A stretch of DNA of 14,523 nucleotides from Candidatus Neomicrothrix sp. UBA4742 (GTDB lineage: Bacteria; Actinomycetota; Acidimicrobiia; Acidimicrobiales; Acidimicrobilacustridaceae): NCBI GenBank assembly GCA_002403895.1, contig DHIQ01000081.1, positions 11,324-25,846 on the forward strand, in the 5' to 3' direction. Of this stretch, positions 8,832-14,523 are shown piece after piece; the stretch's first letter is position 1, and each line of letters opens with the position of its first letter. Below the pieces are notes generated by a model that saw nothing but the letters and a program-made list of their open reading frames with translations, was not told the DNA's origin and searched no databases. The position numbers were made by a program, and so were the translations under genes.

Positions 8832-9269
8832 TCAGGACTCGATCTGGCGTTTGAGGTTGCGGAGGTTCCGCTTCCAGATGAGGCGCAGGATCTCGCCGCC
8901 GACGATGCCGCCGAAGGGGCCGCCCATCCACCACGGGAAGCGCAGCCGCTCCTTCCACGTGAAGCGGGTGCGACCGCCGCGGACCCGTTTGAGGGTGAAG
9001 GCGCCCGAGCCGGTGACCAGGCCCACGTGGCGCACCCCCATGACCTTCCGCTCCCGCCACCGGGTGATCTCCATCTTGTCGACCAGGCGGAACGGCCCGA
9101 TGCGGGTGTCGCAGTCGAACGTGGTGCCCACCCCGGCGTGGCGGTGCGAGGTGAGCCGGATGGCGTAGGCGTCGTGCATCCACTCGACGTGGGTGCGGAC
9201 GTCCTCGACATGGCGCCACACCTCCGCGGGGGTGGCGTCGAGGACGGTGCTGACGCGGATGGAACTCAC
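8832..9269 (-). CDS. SRPBCC-family (START-like / polyketide cyclase-like) protein
   Basis: This 145-residue protein has the SRPBCC pattern: an N-terminal strand SSIRVSTVLDATPAEVWRHVEDV, then a helix-grip beta-sheet (GVGTTFDCDTRIGPFRLVDKMEITRW, FTLKRVRGGRTRFTWKERLRF) and a final helix. The fold forms a hydrophobic pocket for lipids, aromatics or polyketides. Some members are cyclases or dehydratases, but most small actinobacterial ones are uncharacterised. A glycine-rich segment (GGPFGGIVGGEIL, about 116-128) precedes the long C-terminal helix. The GTG at 9269 has no Shine-Dalgarno but follows a TAGCAT box (9281-9276) by 6 nt, as expected for a leaderless transcript. It converges on the CYP125-like gene, so a link to hydrophobic-substrate metabolism is possible but speculative. 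Confidence 0.85.
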   Translation of the reverse strand: MSSIRVSTVLDATPAEVWRHVEDVRTHVEWMHDAYAIRLTSHRHAGVGTTFDCDTRIGPFRLVDKMEITRWRERKVMGVRHVGLVTGSGAFTLKRVRGGRTRFTWKERLRFPWWMGGPFGGIVGGEILRLIWKRNLRNLKRQIES

Positions 9270-9292
9270 CGCTGCATGCTACGAACTCGACC

Positions 9293-10225
9293 ATGCACTT
9301 CACCCAGTCGGACGCCAACAACGACCTGGACCTGGCTCGCGCCTTGGCCGAGGTGGGGCGCCAAGTTCGTGACGTCGTGCGGGGAGGGCGGGCCGAGCAC
9401 GCCCAGCGTGATCACGACGTGGTCCGCTCCGAGGGGGGCGACGACGTGTTCGGGGTCGACGATCGAGCCGACCAGGTGCTCCTGGCGGGGCTGGCCGCCC
9501 TCGGCGATCGCTGGCCGGGCACGGTGGTGTTGGAGGGCTACGACGCTCCCGTTCCGGTTGGTCCGCCAGACGAGACCGCGGGACCGTGGCGATACCTGGC
9601 CGACCCGGTGGACGGCACTCGCCCGTATCTGGCCGGCAAGCACAGCGCCTGGGTCCTGCTCGGCGCCGGCCGACTCGCCACCACCCTCGAGGAGCTCGAG
9701 GTGGGCGCGGCGGTGGAGATCCCCACCGATCGGGCCGCCGTCGGCCTGGTGGCGTGGGCGGCGGGTGACGTCGTAGTCGCGGTGGACGACGATCTGGTCA
9801 CCGGTGGACCACCCCGATCGGTCACGTTGCGCCCGCAACATGACCGCCCCCTGGCCCGCAGCTTCGTTACCGTCGTCCATCTCCTACCCGGTGGTCACGC
9901 ACCCATCGGGGCGTGGGCCGACCGCCATCTGGCCGGCCTGGAGGTCTACGACGACCTGTCGCCGTGCACCGGGGGCGCCCTCATGGGCCTCGCCTCAGGC
10001 GCCGATCGGGCCGTCCTCGACCCTCGCCCCCTGCTCGACCCCGATGGCTTCGCCGCTCATCCCTACGACCTGGCCGCCCTGGTCGTGGCCCGAGCCGCGG
10101 GCGCCGTTATCGAGGCCCTGCCCCCGGGGCCACTCGACATCCCACTGGACACCGCTACCCCCGTCGCGTGGGCCGGCTACGCCGATGAGCAGACGGCAGT
10201 CCGGCTTCGTCCGACCGACCTGTGA
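9293..10225 (+). CDS. Inositol-monophosphatase-superfamily protein
   Basis: This 310-residue protein carries the central metal motif DPVDGTRPYLAG (Asp104, Asp107, Gly108, Thr109) and the C-terminal motif PYDLAALVVARAAGAV (Asp259, with the family's usual Trp replaced by Tyr). VDDRADQVLLAGL (56-68) fits the N-terminal helix. These define the Mg2+/Li+-dependent sugar and nucleotide phosphatases such as inositol monophosphatase, fructose-1,6-bisphosphatase and PAP phosphatase. The usual acidic pair of the first motif appears only as LEGYD (80-84), and the text between motifs is divergent, so activity or substrate may be unusual. The ATG at 9293 has no Shine-Dalgarno; TACGAA at 9280-9285 could be a -10 for a leaderless message. 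The neighbour galT is convergent with directly adjoining stops, so co-regulation is not implied. Confidence 0.8.
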   Translation: MHFTQSDANNDLDLARALAEVGRQVRDVVRGGRAEHAQRDHDVVRSEGGDDVFGVDDRADQVLLAGLAALGDRWPGTVVLEGYDAPVPVGPPDETAGPWRYLADPVDGTRPYLAGKHSAWVLLGAGRLATTLEELEVGAAVEIPTDRAAVGLVAWAAGDVVVAVDDDLVTGGPPRSVTLRPQHDRPLARSFVTVVHLLPGGHAPIGAWADRHLAGLEVYDDLSPCTGGALMGLASGADRAVLDPRPLLDPDGFAAHPYDLAALVVARAAGAVIEALPPGPLDIPLDTATPVAWAGYADEQTAVRLRPTDL

Positions 10226-11209
10226 TCAGCGCAGCTGCTCGGCCGCCTGCTCGGGGGCGACGATGTTGATCAGCACCCCGGTGCCCTGTTCGAACCCGGC
10301 CGTGCTGGTGAGCCGGGGGAGTATGTGCACGTGCCAGTGGAACGCCCCGTCGTCGTGGTGGGGCGCGGTGTGGAACACCAGGTTGTACGCCACGTCGCCC
10401 ACCAGGCCCTGCAGGCGGGCCAGCCCGTCGCGGAGCGCGCGCCCCACCGCCACCAGATCGGCCGGGGCGGCACCGGCCAGGTGAGGCTCGTGACGGGCGG
10501 GCACCACCAACAGCTCGTAGGGCGAGCCGCTCCAGAACGGGCACACCACCAGCACCCGCCCGGTGTCGAGCACCACCCGGTGCCTCTCATCGTGCTCGGT
10601 CGTCACCACCTCGCACAACAGGCACGGCTCGGCCTCCGCGTTCTCGGCCGCGAAACGTTCGAAGCCGTCCAGCTCGTCGAGCAACTCGCCGGGCACGAAC
10701 GGGATGCCCAGCAGCTGGCCGTGGGGATGGTCGAGCGACGCCCCGGCCTCGCGCCCGTGGTTCACGATGGTCTGGGTGTAGCGCACCGCCGCCTGCCGCC
10801 CGTGGTCCTCGAGCCGGTCGCGGATGGCCGCCATGACCAGACCGGCCTGCTTGTCATCCAACTCGGCCCAGCCGATGTCGTGGCGGGGGGCGATGACCAG
10901 CACCTCGTGGATCCCGTTGCCGGGGGCCTGCACGAACACCGGCCCCAGCTCGGTGATGGCCAGCGGTCGTGATCCGCTGAAGGCGGGATAGAGGTTGGGC
11001 ACCACCCGCACCAACCAGCTGCCGTCGCGCCCGTAGGTCTCCAGGGCGGGGGGCGTGGCCTCCTCGTTGCCGGGGCAGAACGGGCACGGCCGCTCGGGCC
11101 CCGTCTCCACCGGGAGACGGCGGGGGGCGAAGTCGGCTGGGCGCGATGCCCGTTCGGTGGCGACGGTCACCCAGCGGCCGTTGAGGGGATTCAGCCGCAG
11201 CTGGCTCAC
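10226..11209 (-). CDS. galT: Galactose-1-phosphate uridylyltransferase
   Basis: This 327-residue GalT of the histidine-triad superfamily transfers UMP from UDP-glucose to galactose-1-phosphate in the Leloir pathway. The sequence shows CPFC (Cys42, Cys45), NHGREAGASLDHPHGQ (150-165), with HPH containing the probable uridylylated His163, a second CLLC (Cys196, Cys199) and the C-terminal HWHVHILPR (291-299). Both halves of the usual tandem HIT-like fold are present and the length is normal. The start is a GTG at 11209 with no Shine-Dalgarno; TACGTT (11223-11218) lies 8 nt upstream. galK and galE are not adjacent. The related ADP-glucose phosphorylases have a similar fold, so galactose specificity is likely rather than certain. 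Confidence 0.92.
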   Translation of the reverse strand: MSQLRLNPLNGRWVTVATERASRPADFAPRRLPVETGPERPCPFCPGNEEATPPALETYGRDGSWLVRVVPNLYPAFSGSRPLAITELGPVFVQAPGNGIHEVLVIAPRHDIGWAELDDKQAGLVMAAIRDRLEDHGRQAAVRYTQTIVNHGREAGASLDHPHGQLLGIPFVPGELLDELDGFERFAAENAEAEPCLLCEVVTTEHDERHRVVLDTGRVLVVCPFWSGSPYELLVVPARHEPHLAGAAPADLVAVGRALRDGLARLQGLVGDVAYNLVFHTAPHHDDGAFHWHVHILPRLTSTAGFEQGTGVLINIVAPEQAAEQLR

Positions 11210-11304
11210 GACGGCCGAACGTACACCGCCACCTGCCGTTGGACGAGGTCATCGAACGGGGCCCGGTCCCCGTCGGCACCCGCACCCCCGATGAAGCGGC
11301 CACA

Positions 11305-12249
11305 ATGGCGCCCGTGGACGAACCGGAGTGGGCGGCACCTGACCGCGGCGCCACCGACGGTCCCATCGCCCGGTCGGTCCCGCTGGCCCCGTGGGCCTCG
11401 CCCGTCGAGTCGATGCTGGCGCCCACTCGCCTGCCGGTGCCGTTGCGACCCATGACCATGTCCGACCTGTTGGACGGGTCCTTCGCCGTCATCAAGGCCC
11501 GGCCCCGCACGGTGTTCGCCATCGCCGCCGCCATCCTGATCCCGTTCCACCTGGTCGGCGCCTTCCTGCAGCACGGTGTCACCGGGTTCTCGCTCAGCAC
11601 CGGATTCAACCAGCAGGGCACGACCACGGCTTCGACGACCACCCAGATCGGCGCGCTCCTGCTCGCCTATGTGGGCGTGGCCCTGGTCACCCTGGCCCCG
11701 TTCTTCCTGGGTGGTGCCCTGGGCAAACTCGTATCGGCCTGGTACGCCGGCAGTGACCTGAGCGCGGGCGACGCGCTGCGGGCCGCTGGGCGCAGGGCCC
11801 CGGCGCTCATCGGCGCCTACCTGGTGCTGTTGCCGCTCAAGGCGTTGGGTCTGATGATGTGCGGCGTCGGGGTGATCCCCGTGGTGACGCTGTTCGCCAT
11901 AACGGCACCGGCCATCACCATCGAGGGTCTTGGCCCCATCACCGGCGCGCAACGTTCATGGCGGTTGGTGAGCCGACGGTTCTGGCCCTGCGTCGCCGTC
12001 ATCGTGGTGGCCAGCATTGGCGCCTACGTCCTCAACACCATCTTCAGCACCGTCCCCCAGGTGTTGACCTCGCTGCTGCCGGCGCCGTTCGACTGGCTGG
12101 GTCGCGGCCTGATCGAGGCGGCGGTGTCCATGGTCGTCACCACTGCGCTGGTCTCGGTGGCGGTGCTGCTGTATCTCGACCTGCGCATCCGTACCGAGGG
12201 TCTCGACCTCGAGTTGGAGGCGGCGGACGCCTTCGATCCCCATGGCTAG
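11305..12249 (+). CDS. Multi-pass membrane protein, GPDPase_memb-like
   Basis: This protein has 314 residues from the ATG at 11305. A proline-rich cytoplasmic head of about 50 residues is followed by LRPMTMSDLLDGSFAVIKARPRTVF, then about six hydrophobic helices (near 68-88, 114-138, 167-185, 187-203, 226-246, 270-292) and the tail LLYLDLRIRTEGLDLELEAAD. The opening motif and DLR.R.EGLDLEL tail are typical of the actinobacterial membrane family named after the membrane domain of glycerophosphodiester phosphodiesterase. No catalytic phosphodiesterase domain is present, so the role is unknown. A GTG at 11314 (7 nt after CACAAT) and a TTG at 11239 are alternative starts; the latter would abut the galT promoter. 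It overlaps the following DUF4129 gene by 8 nt and appears to lead the operon that ends in MoxR. Confidence 0.8.
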   Translation: MAPVDEPEWAAPDRGATDGPIARSVPLAPWASPVESMLAPTRLPVPLRPMTMSDLLDGSFAVIKARPRTVFAIAAAILIPFHLVGAFLQHGVTGFSLSTGFNQQGTTTASTTTQIGALLLAYVGVALVTLAPFFLGGALGKLVSAWYAGSDLSAGDALRAAGRRAPALIGAYLVLLPLKALGLMMCGVGVIPVVTLFAITAPAITIEGLGPITGAQRSWRLVSRRFWPCVAVIVVASIGAYVLNTIFSTVPQVLTSLLPAPFDWLGRGLIEAAVSMVVTTALVSVAVLLYLDLRIRTEGLDLELEAADAFDPHG

Positions 12250-12943
12250 GCGGGTCGTTCTGATCGTGCTTGTCGTCCTCGTTGCCTTCGTCAGCGTGGG
12301 CCGCGCCAGCGCGGCCCAGCCCCTGCCGACCCCCACCCAGGACCCAGCGACCACAAACGCCAAGGCCGACGAGATCCTGGCCCGGGCCGAGTTCCGCAAA
12401 GCCCAGCCCAACGTGTTGCAGCGCGCCGGCGCGGCCATCACCCGGGCGGTGGGCGACCTGCTCCAGAGCCTCCTGGCCGGGGGCATCGGGGCGGTGGCGG
12501 CCTGGGTCATCCTGGTCGCGGCCGGGCTCGGTGTGACCGCTCTGGCCTTCCGCCTCACGCGGGACGTGCGGCTCGATCCTTTCCGGGGGTTGGTGGAATC
12601 GCCGGCGGCGGAGCGTCGCTCCCCCGTCGAGTGGCGGCGGCTGGCCGAGGGCCACGAGGCCCGAGGGGAGTGGAAGGAGGCGCTGCGCTGCCGCTACCGG
12701 GCGCTGGTGGCCGACCTGGTGGCGCGCCGAGCCATCCGCGACCTGCCCGGTCGCACCACCGGCGAATACCGGGCCGAGGTCGGCGCCAGCATCCCCGGCG
12801 GAGCGACGGCCTTCAGCGGCGCGTCCGAGCTGTTCGAACGGGCTTGGTACGGCAACCGGCCCACCGGCCCGGCCGAGAACGAACAGTTCCGGGACCTGGC
12901 CGACCAGGTGCTGGCGTCGGGTCACGAACGAGTGGACGCCTGA
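12242..12943 (+). CDS. DUF4129-domain membrane protein
   Basis: This 233-residue protein has a signal peptide or anchor (hydrophobic 5-20, then RASAAQ), an extracytoplasmic segment, a membrane helix at about 79-103 and a cytoplasmic DUF4129 domain at about 128-205. The domain is recognised by VEWRRLAEGHEARGEWKEALRCRYRALVADL, PGRTTGEY and ELFERAWYG. DUF4129 proteins commonly lie next to MoxR, DUF58 and transglutaminase-like genes; some are fused to transglutaminase domains, but this one is not. The ATG overlaps the upstream stop (12242-12249) and the stop overlaps the next ATG by one base, so translation of all three genes is probably coupled. The biochemical role is unknown. Confidence 0.87.
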   Translation: MARRVVLIVLVVLVAFVSVGRASAAQPLPTPTQDPATTNAKADEILARAEFRKAQPNVLQRAGAAITRAVGDLLQSLLAGGIGAVAAWVILVAAGLGVTALAFRLTRDVRLDPFRGLVESPAAERRSPVEWRRLAEGHEARGEWKEALRCRYRALVADLVARRAIRDLPGRTTGEYRAEVGASIPGGATAFSGASELFERAWYGNRPTGPAENEQFRDLADQVLASGHERVDA

Positions 12944-14035
12944 TGAAGGCCCGGAGCAAGACGTGGGTCGTGGGGGTCGTCATCGGCGTGGCCGTGCTGG
13001 TGGTGGCCCTGGTGATCTCGGCCCCCGGGTCGTCGAAGACCCACCTCGACCCGGCCTCGACCGACCCGGGCGGCACCAAGGCCCTCGTCGACCTGGTGAA
13101 CGAATCGGGGGGGCAGGTGACGATCACGTCCGCCACGCCGGGGCCGTCCAGCGCAGTGGCCCTGCTGCTGGTGGACACGACGTCGGAGGCCATGACCAGC
13201 GACCTCGAACAGTGGGTCCGGCGGGGCGGCGTCCTGGTGGTGCCCGACCCGCGCTCGTCGTTCGTCCCGCGCGGGCGCCCGGCGCCCACCGTGTTCGGTC
13301 TGGGCGCGGCGACCCTGCCCCGGGGGGACTGCCGCATCGGCGCCCTCGCCGGCGTCGAGCACGTCGCCCCGGGCGATGGCAGCGTGCTGTTCGAGGTACC
13401 CGACGGCGCATCGGGCTGCATCGACCGGGGGTCCGGCGCCTTCGTCGTCGACCAGCCCCTCGATCAGGGCCACATCGTCTCGGTGGGCGGGGCCGCGGCG
13501 CTCACCAACGAGCTGCTCGGCACCGAGGACAACGCCGTGCTGGCGGTGAGCCTGCTCGCCCCCCGGCCGGGTACGTCGGTCAGCGTGTTGTGGGGCATGA
13601 CCGCCGGAGGCTCCCGGCGCACCCTCGCCAGCCTGGTGTCCACCGGGGTGAGGTTGGGCCTCTGGGAACTCGTCATCGCTTTCATCGTCTACGCGCTGTG
13701 GCGGGGCCGGCGTCTGGGCAAGCCGGTGGCCGAGGTCCAGCCGGTGCAGATCGGGGGCTCCGAGCTGGTGGGCGCAGTGGGCAACCTGCTCCAGCAATCC
13801 CACGACCCCGATCGTGCCGCCCGGCTGTTGCGGGCCGACCTGCGCCGTCAACTCACCGAGCGCCTGGGCCTGGGCCCCGGCGCCACCCCCGACGTGCTGG
13901 CCGAGGTCACGGTCGCCCGCACCGGGGTGGCGCGTGACCGCGTGGCCCGCGCCGTCACCGATCTCCCCGTTCGCAGCGAGGCCGAACTGCTCGCCCTCGC
14001 CCACGACATCGACACCATCCGCACGGAGGTACTCC

Positions 14036-14052
<17 letters not shown>
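12943..14052 (+). CDS. DUF4350-domain membrane protein
   Basis: This 369-residue protein has an N-terminal helix (8-26), an extracytoplasmic DUF4350 domain (about 35-190), a second helix (236-254) and a cytoplasmic tail of about 115 residues. Recognisable pieces are [14 protein letters not shown] at the start of the domain, [32 protein letters not shown], and [23 protein letters not shown]. The domain has a flavodoxin/GATase-like pattern seen in proteins paired with DUF4129 and MoxR. Cys130 and Cys159 in the outer domain could form a disulfide. The ATG lies in TGATGA and shares one base with the upstream stop. The start of moxR overlaps the last 17 bases. The function is unknown, probably part of a membrane assembly served by the MoxR ATPase. 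Confidence 0.87.

Positions 14053-14523
<471 letters not shown>

Noticed and set aside
7729..9321. 530-codon minus-strand frame across the CYP125-like and SRPBCC genes
   Set aside because: It covers two well-supported genes in wrong frames and has no recognisable domain.

Overview
This window is high-GC DNA with densely packed genes in short, mostly divergent or convergent units. Several starts lack a Shine-Dalgarno sequence and carry a TANNNT-like box 6-8 nt upstream. A CYP125-like P450, a DUF6457 protein and a MoxR/DUF4350/DUF4129 operon are all present. Together these suggest an actinobacterium, possibly of the Acidimicrobiia; that placement is an inference from gene content and style, since no rRNA gene is present. 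Fifteen gene-sized units account for nearly all bases. I see no tRNA or rRNA gene, transposase, phage gene or CRISPR array.

Layout. (1) 1-931: a VOC-family (glyoxalase/extradiol dioxygenase fold) gene, cut by the left edge, is divergent from a MarR regulator. The gap holds a 9-4-9 inverted repeat that covers the -35 regions of two apparently leaderless promoters. (2) 942-2522: a PAP2-type membrane phosphatase, then a surE homologue that has lost its start and N-terminus, then a hairpin. (3) 2579-6232: an AhpD/CMD-family gene is divergent from a three-gene unit of a cytoplasmic molybdopterin oxidoreductase (FdhF-like), a stand-alone DUF6457 protein and an HxlR regulator. (4) 6198-9269: two divergent cytochrome P450 genes, the second CYP125-like, are followed by a convergent SRPBCC gene. 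(5) 9293-11209: an inositol-monophosphatase-superfamily gene converges on galT with directly abutting stop codons. (6) 11305-14523: four overlapping genes encode a GPDPase_memb-like membrane protein, a DUF4129 protein, a DUF4350 protein and a MoxR AAA+ ATPase that runs off the right edge.

How the parts may work together. The MarR protein probably controls itself and the VOC enzyme through the shared palindrome. The molybdenum enzyme, DUF6457 protein and HxlR regulator look co-transcribed and perhaps autoregulated; no electron-transfer partner is encoded next to them. The P450s suggest oxidation of a steroid or other lipid-like substrate, but no ferredoxin or ferredoxin reductase is present, so redox partners must lie elsewhere. 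The last operon is a recognisable MoxR-type module acting at the membrane, whose client is not known from the sequence.
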